A stretch of 64,000 nucleotides of DNA from Tetragonia tetragonoides (Eukaryota; Streptophyta; Magnoliopsida; Caryophyllales; Aizoaceae). The position numbers and the translations under genes are program-made. Below the pieces are notes generated by a model that worked only from the letters and a program-made list of their open reading frames with translations, did no database searches and had not been told where the DNA came from. The stretch lies in NCBI GenBank assembly GCA_038025085.1, contig CM076154.1:30434501-30498500 (forward strand), read 5' to 3'. Positions 1 to 12,530 of the stretch are shown here, piece by piece. Each line of letters opens with the position of its first letter. Position 1 is the stretch's first letter.

Positions 1-269
1 GATGCAAACATGCTTCCCGACATTGATAACTCGGGTTTGGGTTCGGGTTCGGGTTCAAGTGTTGGAGAAACAATATGGGAGAGAAATTGGATGGAATTGA
101 AAGTTTATGGACTAATGATGAACAATTTACATTAGGGAATGATGAACTGCAACAGAATGATTTTAGCTTCTTAGATGCATCAATTTCGTCTCCATATATG
201 TCATATATTGAAAATATGGATTTTGCATCTTTATTGTCTGAAGCAGGATTACTTGATATCGTGCGATGA
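1..269 (+). CDS. Possible 3' end of an unidentified gene, probably with a frame disruption
   Basis: Frame 1 is open from base 1 with a Gly/Ser-rich stretch (GLGSGSGSS) followed by VGETIW, and closes at the tag near 133-135. Frame 3 is open from 75 to 269 and reads as a plausible acidic C-terminus (LDGIESLWTNDEQF... then ENMDFASLLSEAGLLDIV). The two frames look like one tail broken by a small indel near 78-81. The composition resembles the acidic tail of a plant transcription factor, but I recognise no domain and assign no family. The gene would begin before the window. Confidence 0.3.
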
Positions 270-600
270 CCATATGATGAATGGTACTAGTATCTAGGAA
301 TTCCGCGTGATAAAAAATGTCTCATGTTTTTAAGAGGTTATTATGTGGAACAATGAGGATTAATGTATGGTACTATTATGCCTCCCTCGCTCTCTTTCTC
401 CTCTTCCTTCAGTTTCATTTTGTTCTCCACCTCTCTCTCTCTTCTGACTTCTCTTCAGTTTCCAGAAGTTCATCACATCTCCACAAACCACAACCAACTC
501 ACAATAGTTCTTCTTGAAGGATTTATATCCTATCAGTTAATTAAGATGCAAAATCCGAGATTAATTTGCAGAGATAGTTAATTCATCGATTTAGTAGATC
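270..600. other. Non-coding, CT-rich stretch
   Basis: No convincing coding sequence. Pyrimidine-rich tracts (CTCTCTCTCT around 430-450) resemble plant leader or 3' flanking DNA. Short ORFs on the plus strand are low complexity. Confidence 0.4.
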
Positions 601-1180
601 GTAATGTTTAGCTAGGGATCGCTTATGACAATGGACCGATATTAATCAGGTCAACTACTAAATGCGTTTGGGCTCAACGGATCACACACATAGGCGTTGA
701 ATGGATCAGATAAAAGAGAGATAGAGAAAGGTACGTATGTGGGCCCATAGTGGGAAGCCCACAAGGCTATTACTAGGGTTTCCTAGTTGGACTACGAAAC
801 TAGGGTTTAGCTTATAACTGAGTTTCATCAGTTAAAAGAATTAACTAATAGACCAAAAAAAGTCACACCTCTCTCTCTCAAAAGTAACGTGTGTTTTTCA
901 AGGCCAAGAAATAGTTCATTGTCCTCGTCCTAGCTAACGATCACTCACGGGATCCGAAGTTCAATCGCAGTGTGGACTATACTAGAGGAGTAACACCTGA
1001 GGCTCATATATCTTTGGATTCATTGAACGTACTTAGGCAAATGGAGACACACATCAAGAGGTACATCAATGTGTATTTGATGACCTATTAAGATTCTTGT
1101 TTCTGGTTGTTTTCCGCTTATATGAATAGAGCATTGCAACTATATCCTAAAGTGGTACCAGAGCCTAATTAATAGGTTTA
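600..1180 (+). mobile_element. Copia-like LTR tail plus primer-binding site (relic)
   Basis: At 1153-1165 the sequence TGGTACCAGAGCC is one substitution from the classic plant initiator-Met tRNA primer-binding site TGGTATCAGAGCC. Upstream DNA has the look of a Copia LTR with a pyrimidine-rich leader (CTCTCTCTCTC near 870) and GATCC near 950. A CA that could end the LTR lies near 1138, slightly further from the primer site than usual. The left edge is a guess. No gag or pol follows; the next recognisable item is the hAT-like end at 1449. Bases 1166-1448 hold nothing I can name. Confidence 0.35.
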
Positions 1181-1448
1181 TTAGATCAATTTAGTCAATG
1201 TTACACAAAAATTGGCTTGTGTAGACACTGAATATTGTGTCTATGTTAAGTCCCATAAAAACCAGATGATGAAAGGATTGGATTTTGCTCGAACTTGAGT
1301 TGCATGAATAATTGCTCAGATGACTAGCCCAGTTCATTTGAATTAACTAGTGGAAGCCTTTTGTACAGGTGATCCAAACTAGTTGGACTCAATTCATTTG
1401 GAGTCCAAAACTGAAAGATAGGCCTCTTTTAGGCCAAGAGACTGAAAG

Positions 1449-2988
1449 CAATGTTTTGAAAATCGGACCGGACATTGAACCGGTCGTCCTACCGGTTCGA
1501 TGGTTCAACCGGTTGGACCGGCCCAAAAAACCAAATGCCGATGTAAAATAAAAATAAAATTTTGATACCAAATATACAGAAATTTTAAGAAAAAGTAAGG
1601 GGGAAAGGGGGAAAAAAGTGTTTTTATCAAACACTTTAAGTTTTAAATGTGTAATAAAAATTAATGTCAGAATTAATCATCTGGCGTATATTTGTTTGAG
1701 TAACTGAGGGAAAGAGAGGAGCTACTTGTCACGAGGTGACACTTTTCACTGGTCATCATGCGTGACGAGGGTGCAGGGGTGGCTAGCTAGAGGGTTGTGA
1801 CGAGTGCCTCTTACGAAGCACTTACCCCCTAAAGAGTCATTTGGGGTTTCGTCATTGTGGAAGGAGAAAACATGAAAAGTGCTCAACTTTCATACTGGGT
1901 ACTTAGAATAAATTTGGGGAAGCTAAGTTGGGCGCTGACATGGCCAGGGTGGCGCTGACATAGGCGCTGCCATGAGACAATGGGCGCTGACAAGGAGGGA
2001 AGGCGCTGACAAGGGAGCTGAGCGCCTGGGAGGCGCCAGAAGGCACTGAAAGATTCCAGAAACCTCCAGTAAAGCACGATTTTTGGAAGGTTCATGGGAG
2101 AACAGGAGGCTCTAGAAGGTGCAAGGCAGCTTCCAAGGGTTTCTAAGGGAGTCTTTAAGGGTCTAGGATATTTCCTTAGGATTTTCTAGAAATATCCATT
2201 GTATTTAATTATTGTGTAAAGAGTAGAATACTCTAGAACATTAGGGAGGCTTGTGAGGGGCTGAATTCCCTATAAATAGGAGGGAACTCTCATTTGTACA
2301 TGGTGTGTAGAGAGAGCTAAACACTTGAGAACATAAGTGTAAAGAGCTTTACTTAGTGAAGTGCATTTTAATTCCCACAACACTTAAGCCTTTCACTTTG
2401 CATCAACTTGTGTTCTTCTCAACGTTCCCACTTACCCGGCAAACTTAGTCATCGTAGGGGCAGCAAACTTAGTCGATCACGAGGGTCGGCAACACTTAGG
2501 CGTCGAGGGGACGTCAACGTTGCGTTGTGTGCGTCCGGAAGGTATTGTGCCGGGACAAAAGGGAAGCCTGACTTGGTTCCGACGGGACTATGAGCTAAGT
2601 GGCAGTGGAGTCAACGAGAGCTAGGGTGTTGGTCAGTGTCGACACGTGACATACTGCGTAAGTATAGCGTCCCACAATGACCAAGAAAAGCAAAATGACT
2701 CAATTTGACTGTTTAAAAGACCCTTTGTTCTTGCGCTAGAGAACATGTTGGAGTAATCAGCCCAGTTTGCAAGGCAGATTACCTACTTGGCCAGAGATAA
2801 AATATTTTATTGCACTGGCCTAGTGAAGAGCGAAAATCGGGTCCGATTTCACCGGTTTAAAACGATTTTAAGTTGAACCGGCCGGGTTTGACTGAAACCA
2901 TTGTTTAGGACAAATTGAACCGTTTGACACATTGATTCCCGGTTTAACCGGTTCGACCAGTTGGTTCAAGCCAATTTTCAAAACAGTG
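1449..2988. mobile_element. hAT-like non-autonomous element with 18-bp terminal inverted repeats
   Basis: The left end is CAATGTTTTGAAAATCGG (1449-1466). The right end, reverse complemented, is CACTGTTTTGAAAATTGG (2971-2988). That is 16 of 18 matches, and both ends are followed inward by ACCGG/GGTTCAACCGG-rich DNA. The flanking octamers are actgaaag (1441-1448) and gccgaaag (2989-2996), 6 of 8 identical, as expected for an aged 8-bp hAT duplication. No transposase is visible. The centre contains an LTR-like promoter block listed separately. The alternative is two independent short copies of the same terminal repeat. Confidence 0.55.
1900..2640 (+). mobile_element. LTR-like promoter segment inside the hAT-like element
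   Basis: The word GGCGCTGACA occurs at 1931, 1951, 1983 and 2002, with a variant at 1963. It is followed by a strong TATA box (TATAAATAGG at 2271) and a probable transcription start and leader. This layout matches the U3 region of the minus-strand A LTRs further right, which carry the same word in reverse complement upstream of their TATA box. I cannot place the LTR ends, so it may be a solo or truncated LTR. Confidence 0.35.
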
Positions 2989-2999
2989 GCCGAAAGGGA

Positions 3000-5345
3000 A
3001 CCCAAACCCTTGAGTCAATAACCCTTGGTCAACGAGGAAACTCAGTCAAACCTGCGTAGACCCCCTCGAAATAGCCTCTCCCGCACGAAAACTCAGTCAG
3101 GCACCTGTTTGACCATAACGCTCCAGGTCCAAGCGGCCACGCTTGTTTTCAAGAGGTCGCCGCTAGGACAAGCGGTTGAACTACTTGCCAAGCGGCTCAA
3201 CTGCTTGTCCTAGCGGTTCAACCGCCTGGCCTGGCCCAATGGCCGCCTGGACCCTTTTTTGCGGACGACAATTTCTTGACCCATTCGATTTCTGTGCCAA
3301 ATCCTGGCAGCTCTTCCTATTCTATTTAAACAAACCTTAGGGTTCATTTGAAGAGGTTGGCAGCTAGAGACTTCTAGGTGGGTTTTTCCAAGTGATTTCT
3401 CTCTCAAATAATAACCCTAAATTTCTGATTTTACTCTTATTTAGGCTAGCCCTAGCACCCAAAAACAAACCTTCCTACTTCATCAAGAGCAATAATTAAA
3501 GCATCAGACCCAATAAGTTCATTGTGAGTATCTAGGTAATCCAACCTGAGAGTTTCAATAAATTCTTTTATTTGCTTGTTATCTACTAACGATTTTGGTT
3601 TATGTGATATGTACATGCAGGGCGCGTTTTGAGCAAAAGGGATTGTGTTAAACCCAACTAATGGATGTTTATTTTTATTGATTTTTATTATAATTATGCT
3701 TATTTGTGATTAATGGATGAATTGTCTTGTGTGTCCTCTAATTTGCAAGTTTTATCATATTTATCGTTTTTAGCATTAAAAACCATGTGAATTTGATAAG
3801 TTGTTAAAAGTGGTCAGAATAGTAATGTTTGTTCAACCCATTAGTTAAAACTAGCAATTTAGACAAATTGAATGTTTTTTGAAACCATAGCATTAATAAT
3901 TGTATTGAACTAATTAGTAAAGACCGTTGTCATTAACGGGTGAGTTGGGTGCCTAACACCTTCCTAACTCGTACTCACGCCCCCGAACTCATTAATGAAC
4001 TTAATTTCCCCAATGGGGATTGGGGTTCACAGGAATCGGTTGACGTCTTTTTAGACTATCGACTGGATTTCAACGGTTTCAAATTTCCTTAAATTTGGTG
4101 GCGACTTCTAACAATCTTAATCACGTCCCTAGTACATTGAATAAATCTCCATGTGCATTCACGCTCGAAAGATTCACAAACAATGACGTTTCCATAGAAT
4201 ACTATCCTCCTTTTTTCCACCACGACCCGAATCCGTAGAGCGCGGTCCTCCGTCCATCCGGGTGGTGAGAGGGGAGGCGATCCCAGTAGTCTACAGTGAC
4301 TACTTCACTGGGGACTTGATTAAGAGGGTGTAACTTGATAATTAGTTCAATGCCATTATTTTTGCTTGGTTCACTACCTTGAGTGTTCTTATTATTATTT
4401 TTGTGACTTGTCATTCATCTTATTAATTTGCATCCATTGCTTTCATGTGCATGCGCTTGCGCGACATCCAAACTTGTTTTTACAAGTTCAAACTAGTTTC
4501 TTAGCCAATGGAGTGTGATGAAGTGCCTTGGTGAGAATCCACACGATTATTCTTAGCCAAGAAACATGGATCCCCCCATCTCATGTACCTTCCTACGGAA
4601 TCGCCCAATCGACGAGTAGAGTAACAAGAATGCATCATACTGTCGTGCATCCCGCGGATTATTGTACATTCTTGATCATGAGTACCTTTTGACCAAAACC
4701 CCTTAACCCTAATACCCAATTGCATGAACTAGAACCTATGCTTTAGTTCGAAACTCAGTCTCATGCCTATACTAGATATTCATGATTATGTCATTTGCGT
4801 TGTTGTGCTGTTTGTCCATATGTGAACGCAATCTTTGCGTAGTCGTTTTGGTCTTCATAGAAATTAGGTTAGACTCCAATTAGGATCTTTTCCTTTTTAG
4901 TCTAGATTTTTTCCTAAAATTGAGTGTAGAAATATTTTATTTTTAGGAAATAATATCCCAGAATGTAATATATGATGCTTGTTACCTTAGGAAAGATTTA
5001 GCATATTATTCTTTCCCCATTATTTAGATAGTGAGTTTTAGTCAAAGATCTCGAGAAAGTATCTTTCCCCTCTCATTTTAGTCAAGACTATAAAATCTTT
5101 TTACTTTATCCTAATTTGATTCGAGATAATATCTCTCCTCTCTCCTTTTAGTCAAGAGCATAAAATCTTTTTACTTTATCCTAATTGAGTCGAGATACTA
5201 TATCTTCCCTATCCTTTTAGTCAAGAGTATAATATCTTTATTACTTTACCCAAATTGAGTCGAGATAATATTTCTTCCCTCCCCTTTTAGTCAAGAGTAT
5301 AATATATTTTAATTTTATCCCGGGTCGAGATCTTTTGACCTAAAC
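3000..5345 (+). mobile_element. Plus-strand Tat-type LTR retrotransposon relic (LTR, primer site, leader)
   Basis: The LTR probably covers about 3000-4295. It has an AGCGG-rich block (3130-3260), a TATTTAAACAAA TATA-like box near 3321, and a tail (3940-4110) resembling the R/U5 of the minus-strand elements (GAGTTGGGTGCCTAACACC and GGTGGCGACTTC words). It ends in CTACA at 4291-4295. The primer-binding site follows at 4296-4314, two mismatches from the GTGGCGACTTCACTGGGGA used by the A and B elements, and is followed by the same GATTAAGAGGGTG-type leader start. No gag or pol remains. This is the same clade in the opposite orientation. Confidence 0.55.
5036..5345. repeat. Tandem repeat, about 70-bp unit, roughly 4.5 copies
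   Basis: The phrase TTTTAGTCAAG recurs at 5076, 5146, 5215 and 5285 (spacing 70, 69, 70) with a partial unit from 5036. Each unit also carries a TCGAGATA word and a TTTACTTTA/TATCC segment. It lies in the leader of the plus-strand Tat relic. Just after it, TGTAATACCCGG at about 5363 resembles the start of another LTR, which I cannot follow further. Confidence 0.8.
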
Positions 5346-5464
5346 CCGTTACTTAGTCCCCAAGTGTAATACCCGGTATTTTTATAGCATTTTCTAAAAA
5401 AAAAATAAAAAAAAAGGAAAACGAAGAGTATTTTCATGGGTTATTAGTTTTCCTTTAGATATTA

Positions 5465-5736
5465 CTCCATCCGTCCCACAATATAAGTCGTTCTAGAAAA
5501 ATGATTTTTTCCCATATTGTAAGTCATTTTAGAGTTCCAACAAAGCATTTATTATTGTTTGTCTGTTCTACCATTCTTTCACATTAGCTCATTAATTACT
5601 CACTTTTTGGCTAAATACAAAATCAAGGGGTAAACTAGTCAAGTTTAATTATTTTTGATAGAATTGAGACTATTTAATAACTTTCTTAATTCGTGTGCAA
5701 AAACCTTAAACAACTTATATTGTGGGACGGAGGGAG
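5465..5736. mobile_element. Stowaway-type MITE (Tc1/mariner)
   Basis: The terminal inverted repeats CTCCATCCGTCCCACAATAT (left) and its near-perfect inverse ending GGGACGGAGGGAG (right) are the hallmark of plant Stowaway MITEs. It is 272 bp, flanked by TA on both sides (5463-5464 and 5737-5738), and has no coding capacity. Confidence 0.92.
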
Positions 5737-5833
5737 TAATATTGTTAATCTTACTACTAATGACCTTAGATTTTTGAAGGCTATTATTAGTTGGTAATTA
5801 TGTGTAATTGTACTTGCCCACAAATAGAAAAAA

Positions 5834-7130
5834 CTAGGACTTTACCCGTGCTACGCACGGGCGACCCATATATCTCTATATTTTTATGGTTAAATAATTT
5901 TTTGGATGTTTAAAAATTATACATAGGTATAAAAAGAATAATGCAAAATAGTAATTGGTCGAAATGTTACCCATGTCATACCACTCATCATTCTCCGATT
6001 TAAAAGAAATAATAATATCTTTCACTTGTTAATTAACTTGCAATTGTACATCATATAGTGTAACTTAATAAATTGTCACTCAAAATGTGACCCATGTCAT
6101 TATATTTTAGCATATCCATACAAAATTTATGTCTAACCTGTGTTTATACCTTCATATAAAACGTAATTAAATATTTATTGCTTGCAATATTAACAACGAT
6201 TATCACCACAAATAATAGTCAATTTTCACATAGCTTACGCTTATACCAACTTATATAATTCTTGGTATTAAACAACCATCGGTTTGGTTACACTGACCCT
6301 TAATGTGTATATATTTCAGTATTTGAAATCTAAAAGTTAAAAGACTTACCTTCTTTCAATTGGAAAAAAATAGCAACTCACTAATCTACAAAAGAGAAAA
6401 TAATATGTAATCTATCAAAATGTGACACCTGCACCTTATCAGCGCTTATACCCACAACTAAATAACCCTTATTATATTATGTGGATCTATTACCCCATAT
6501 ATTCGTCATCTGATCTATACTCAATAACAGTTTTCATTCTGTTGAAAACATTAAAACTCGATATTAAGGTCATTTTAGATTAATGTAATTCTACCTAAAG
6601 AAAAAAAAGGAATATGAATAGACTATAGCAATTACTATAGATGTTGATAACTAATTACTTACCAAAATAAAAACGTTAATTGTCACCTAACCTATGGTTA
6701 TCCCCGCAAATATTAGTCAAATATCACCTACCATTAATACCCAAAAACTATATACATGAAAATGATGACTTTATACGTAACCATTGTCACACATGCCCTT
6801 ATCCCAGTAAAATTAAGCAAATATATATTAGTGACATATTTGTTATTACATGACCTACGATTATCGCAGCAAATATTAGTCAAATATCGGTCAAATATCA
6901 CCTACCCCGTAATACCCACAATATATAACTTATTAAAAATAATGACTCTATTTGTAACCCTTATCATGTTACACGCACTTATCCCCTAAAACATATTGTC
7001 ACGTCAAAATACTTTTTTTCCACAATTATAAAACTCAGTAAAAGTGGTGACATTAAGTGGTCTTAACTCATAAATATTAAAATTAATAAAAATGATGACC
7101 AAAAATAGTATTTAAATTAAAAAAAAGGGT
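5834..7130 (-). mobile_element. Helitron-like element, 3' terminus at 5834
   Basis: On the minus strand the sequence ends with a 7-bp-stem, 3-nt-loop hairpin (cccgtgc/gcacggg at 5845-5861), then a short AAAGTC spacer and CTAG, followed by host T. This is the usual Helitron 3' end (hairpin, CTRR, insertion between A and T). The body is AT-rich with degenerate reiterated phrases (AAATATTAGTCAAATATC, CTTATCCC, TGACCCATGTCAT). I could not find a convincing TC 5' end, so the right boundary is arbitrary. No Rep/helicase is present. Confidence 0.45.
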
Positions 7131-7597
7131 AAAGTATTAAATAGAGACTTTCATTATTACATTTAATACATAAACTTTATGATCACCAATTTTTATATAG
7201 TCCCAGCTCTATGTAGAGCTGTGGAGCTGGCGCGCGCAAACGACGTCGCTTTGGTAAGTGACGTTTCGAAACGCGTTTTTTTCCGAAACGTTTCTTGTTT
7301 TTTTTTTGCAATACCTAGATAACTAACTTCATTTCTCTCTGCTCTTTTCTCTCTCCTCTTTCGTTTCTCTCTGTTATTTTCAGTTGTCTTTGGACTCCAT
7401 TGTTGAGCTCTCCTCTTTCGTTTTCTCTCTCCTCTCTCCATTGTCGACCTGCGCGCGGAAACGACCTCCATTGAATACTAGTTTTTGTGTTTTTCTCCTT
7501 TGCGGTTTGATTTTGCGAATTTCTTCTCTTTAATGCTTTGATTTTGTGAATTTTTTTAATGATTTGATCTCGATTTTCATGCTCTTTTCTGTAGATT

Positions 7598-10500
7598 ATG
7601 GATTTTGAACCAAATCGCTCTTCGATTCCAGTTGAATCTGCTTCTGTTGAAGAAGAAAAAGTTGAATTTGCTCCAGTTGAAGAAGAAAAAGTGGAGCTGC
7701 GAGGTAGAGGTTGTTTTAAATTGAATGAATTAATTTTTGAATTGAGAGTACAATGAATTTTGTGTTTTCTGCAATATTCTAATGAATTTTGTTTGTGTGT
7801 ACTCTAAAGTGTTTGATTTTTGTGTTTTTTGTTGTGTTAATGAAATTTAGTGTCTAAGTAATGGATTTACTGTGCAGTTCAAAATTCATTGATCTGTTTG
7901 GTTAAAAGATGAATTGTGCTGTAATGATTGATTTACATTTATTGGTTAAAAAAAAAGGAATTTGCGATGTGTGTTTTTGGTAATGAATTTTTGTGTTTCA
8001 ACCAAATGAATTTTTAATAGTATGTAATGAATTTCACTATTCAACTCAAAATTCATTCATTGAATTCATTGTTGTGTTGGTTAAAAGATGAATTCTGTTA
8101 TTGATTCTGATTTTATATTCATTTGATGTGTTTTAATAATGAATTTTTGTGTTTTTAAGCAATGAATTCACAATTCATTTATTGAATTCATTTGATCTGT
8201 TGTAGTTTCTTTTTCCTATTCATTGGTTAAACATTAAATTTAAATTGTAAAATGATTTTTTAATGAATGTAGTCAATGAATTTTTATTATGTAGGCAATG
8301 AATTTTAGTTGTTTATAAATGAATTGTCAGTTTGTCAAATAGTAATTCATGTTAGTATGCTTTTATTCATTTATTCCTGTGTGGATTCTATATGATATTG
8401 TTAGTTTACTTATTGTATAATTGAAAATTCATTTTTACATGAATTCATTGATCTTTTGCCTTTTTATTCATTTTGTATTTGTAAATGAATATGTCGATGT
8501 TTGTCTAGGTGGTTCTGGAATGATTGTAAAAGAGGCTGAAACTTCTGAGCTGTTAGGGTTAGTTGTGAAAAGTGAGGAAGAGGCTCATGAAAGGTACAAT
8601 GACTATGCATTGTGCAAGAGTTTTAGTACTCGGAAGAGTAAGATAAGACGTAGAGTTGATAAGACTGTCTCGATGAGGCAGTTGTGCTGTCAGAAGGAAG
8701 GGTTTAAGGATGAGTCAAAGAAACATGATCGGTGTTATGCAAAATCAGTTATAAGAATTGGATGCAAGACTCATATTCAGTTTGATGTTGATAGACAGGG
8801 TACTTGGACAGTAACTAAGCATGTGATGATTCATAATCATCCTTTATGCCATGAGCAGCATGCACATTTAATGAGATCTCACAGAGGTGTTTCAAAAGAA
8901 CAATTGGCTTTTCTGAAAATTTTTAGGAAGTGCGGGTTACCTATTGCTGACGCAATAAGGTTGTTGAAGCAAGAGTCTGGAGGATCTCCAATGGTTGGCT
9001 TTACAAACAATGATGCATACAATGCATTAGCTCAGGATGATGCAAAGAGGTTTGATGGTGGTGATGCTTACACACTCATTGAAATATTCAAGAGAAGGGC
9101 GCAGAATGAAAAGGACATCTATTATGACTTTGAATGTGATGATGTTGGAAGGCTTTGTAGCTTTTTTTGGCGTGATGAACAAATGAGATTGGATTACGAG
9201 TTGTTTGGTGATCTTGTTATACATGATACTATGTATCGTACTAACAAGTATGACATGATTTGTGGTCCTTTTATTGGAATTAACAACCACACCAACAATG
9301 TGATGTTTGGTTGTGGTTTTATGATTGATGAAAGAACTGAGTCATTTGTTTGGTTGTTCAAGACGTTCCTCCTCTCCATGGGCAACGTTGCTCCTAAGAC
9401 TATCATGACTGATCAATCTAGAGCAATGGCAGCTGCAATAAGAACAGAGTTTCGGACGTCAACACATAGGCTTTGCATTTGGCATATCACAAGAATTCAA
9501 GGGACAGGATAAAGTGGTTGAGGAGCCAACCAGGATTCATTGATTTGTTTGATCACTTGATGAAAGGTGTTGATACAGTTGCAGAATTCAACTTTTACTG
9601 GGCAAGGTATATAGTTTTTTTGGTTGTATTTCATTTGGCTTTTCTGTTTCATCAATTGGATGAATGAATTTTCAATTCAAATTATTTTTATGACAGTCAT
9701 TCCTGGGTTTTTTGGAATTCATTCCTATTAGGTTGATTGAGAGATACAACTGTGTTGATCACTCCTGGATGAAGGAGTTCTATTCAAATAGGGAGAAATG
9801 GTGCCTTGCTTTCTCAAAAGAGAACTTTTCAGCTGGTATTTTGTCATCCCAAAGAAGTGAATCAACTAACCATGCTATCTGCCACAGGTTAAGGAAAACA
9901 ACAGGATTATGCGATTTCTATTCCCTTTTTGGTGATGTTGTTCATACCTGGAGGAGCGATGAAAATAAATTCATTCACTCAAATGAATACGGGAGGCCAG
10001 AGATGCTCATTGATCATGTAGCTTTGTTAGTTCATGCAAGAGAGGTTTATACAACGAGTGCATATCGGATATTGGAGGAGCAGTTCATGATTGGTGCAGC
10101 TTGCAGCCAAATATTTGCTGGTGTTGTAGATGGGAAGTTTATATATCATGTGGGGAGGGAAGGTCCTGACATTTTTCGACATGAAGTGGTTGTGGATGCT
10201 CAATTGCTTACTGCTTCATGCAGTTGCAACAGCTTCATTCAGAATGGCATTTTGTGTTATCATGTTTTGAGGATTTTTAATGTTATGTGTGTGAAGAAAA
10301 TTCCAGACCAGTACATCCTTCCCTGGTGGACGAAAGCTTGTAAGAAAGCTGATGATGTTGTGGTAATAGGAAGGAAGTCAGGGCATACTATGGTTGCTGC
10401 TTCAATTTGGAGGACAAAAATGGTTCGTAAGTTTAGCAACTTGATGTCAGTTAGTGATTGTAATAAGAAGGCAAGAGACTATTGTGAAGAAGGATTTCAG

Positions 10501-10719
10501 AAAATAAGAGACAATGTGCAAACTGAATTTGGGGCTGCAATTAACTGTGATGATGAAGAAGATTCAGGAGGTGTAAGTAATAAAGTACGAAATCCTGAAG
10601 GTAAGAGAGCTGTTGGTGAAAGGAACACTAGGAGAATGAGCACAAAGGATAAGATATGCAAGACAATAAGGGGACGGAAAGGTGCTGCAGTGAAAAGGGC
10701 AAGGATGCATACAAAGTGA
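7598..10719 (+). pseudogene. FAR1-like MULE transposase, three exons, one frameshift
   Basis: Exons are about 7598-7703, 8509-9606 and 9732-10719, all with GT..AG ends and matching phase (the exon 2/3 join rebuilds Trp-Ala-Arg-Leu). Exon 1 gives an acidic N-terminus with a repeated PVEEEKVE phrase. Exon 2 encodes a FAR1/WRKY-GCM1 zinc finger (CCQKEG...GCKTH...HNHPL), then the MULE transposase core with Asp in IHDTMYRTN, Asp in TDQSRAM and the CIWH motif. Exon 3 holds the likely catalytic Glu (SQRSES) and a SWIM zinc finger (CSCNSF...CYH), then a basic tail (RKGAAVKRARMH). Exon lengths sum to 2192 nt, one short of a multiple of three, and the frame slips just after CIWHI (about 9485-9500). This copy is therefore probably disabled by a single-base loss. 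Full length would be near 730 aa, normal for the family. Domesticated FAR1-RELATED SEQUENCE genes have the same domains, but the setting favours a transposon copy. Confidence 0.85.
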
Positions 10720-12530
10720 GCTGCGCAAGAATCGGTTAAGGTATTCTTTTTCTATGTTTTTATTCAAGCTTTTGTTAGATTATGTGCTAATGTGGATTTC
10801 TTTCTTAACTTTTTCCATGGATACAGGATGTTGTTGATCAGATGGCTGGGGAAGGATATTTGGTTCATCCACAAGGGGGTGCAGCAAGTTTTATGGCCAC
10901 ACAGTACGTAGCCAACACAGGACAAGTGTAGTATTTCCTGTTGCATATCTAGAAAATGCTGCTTCGCGGGATAATTAGAAGTTATAGAGCCTAGGTAGTT
11001 GTGTTTTTGTAGTTGTTTGAATTGAGGCGGTATAAGTGATACGTTTTTGAGGTTGTAGTGTTATGTTTTGGTTTTCATTTCAATACAGTTTGGGAAACAA
11101 TCATTTTTTCTTCTGAATTCGTTGAAATATTATTATGAATTCATTTTGTATTTGGTAGAAATTCATTAAGTCAACTGAAGTTTTCAGAATTCATTGTAAT
11201 TTAAGATTTGATTGAGTATATGTATATGAGTCCTGAAATTCATTTTTATTTGCTTTTTGCATTTTCGCTTTGTGGCTTGGGAATCCAACTGCGTTGAAAA
11301 GTCATCTGTAAATTAAACATGAGATTCATTGAATTTTTGTAATAAATTCATTGAAACTTTGGCACGAATTCATCGAATTGTTTTGGTAAATTCATTGAAG
11401 TTTTTTTGAATTCATTTGACCTTTTTATGCATTCCAATTCTTTTTCTGAATTCATTGAAATATTATTATGAATTCATTTCGTATTTGTTAGAAATTTAGG
11501 ATATTAAATAAAGTTTTCAGAATTCATTGCAATTTAAGTTTTGATTGAGTATATCTATTTGATTCCTGAATTCATTTCTATTTGATTTTGCTTTTTTATT
11601 TGATTCATTGAAATTTTGTAATAAATTCATTAGAACTTTGGCACGAATTCATTGAACTAATTTGTTGATTTCATTGAAATTTTTTTTGAATTCAGTTGAC
11701 CTTTTCATGCATTCCAGTTCTTGTTATAGAAGCGCAGCAAACCGAGTTCTAAAAACCTTTTGTTGATCAGATTTCTGCCTACACTTTTTCAGTATCTGTT
11801 CTATCTCCTGTCCCCATGGTGCAAGAAATTCAATGTTGTGAGGTAATACAAATGGTGGGATCCAAAATTCTTGAAGCCCAAACAAACAGATTTGATAAAT
11901 CTCATTTTTGCTACTTGGAAAGATCCCCTAGGTGTCCTTTGTGCTCTAAGTCTTTTTGTCATCTTGTGTTTAGGAAATGATCTTGAGATACAATCAATCT
12001 CCGAATAGTGCGAATAGAGAGAGTACTTATGAGATATTTTGATTGGTAATTTCAGTTGATTAAAAGCTAGTATATCAGCTTTGATCATAGGTTTCAGTCA
12101 TACGAATACATGACTCTTTGTTTTTGTCAGAATTCATTTGATTTTTAGAGATAAAGTTTTTCTTTCATTATTGACACAGGATGAATTCATTAGTTTTTTG
12201 GATGAATTCATTGAAATGATGGAATTAATTCATTTAGTTTTTGGTGTAAATTCATTTGCAGATTTTAACCATCTGCTTTTGCTAAGTTCAAAATTTGTTT
12301 CTCTATGGATTTATGGGATATAATTCAATATTGATAATTCATTTTTTGATTAAAGCAATGAATTCATAATAAACTTACAAGATATCTCATTTCATTTATA
12401 GCATCCATAAGTACATTGATCAAAAAGTGACATTCCTATACAAGATTCACCCCTTATATGCATACCAAGCAAAAGTAAACACAAATACAAGCAAAATGTG
12501 ATGCTAAGTTAAGCTTTAGTGAATGTCCCT
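10720..12530. repeat. AATTCATT-rich spacer with a 333-bp tandem duplication
   Basis: No convincing gene. From TTCTGAATTC at 11111 a block recurs at 11444 (period 333) and ends near 11740. Both copies carry the same order of GAATTCATT words separated by T-rich DNA. A probable extra 3' part of the transposase transcript may lie at about 10740-10960, where an intron-like stretch ends in ATACAG at about 10827. Confidence 0.6.

Noticed and set aside
7193..7471. 92-aa minus ORF rich in Arg/Glu
   Set aside because: It is the reverse of a CT-rich leader; the composition follows the repeat and no domain is visible.
9027..9406. Minus ORFs opposite the transposase exon
   Set aside because: Shadows of the transposase reading frame without domains.
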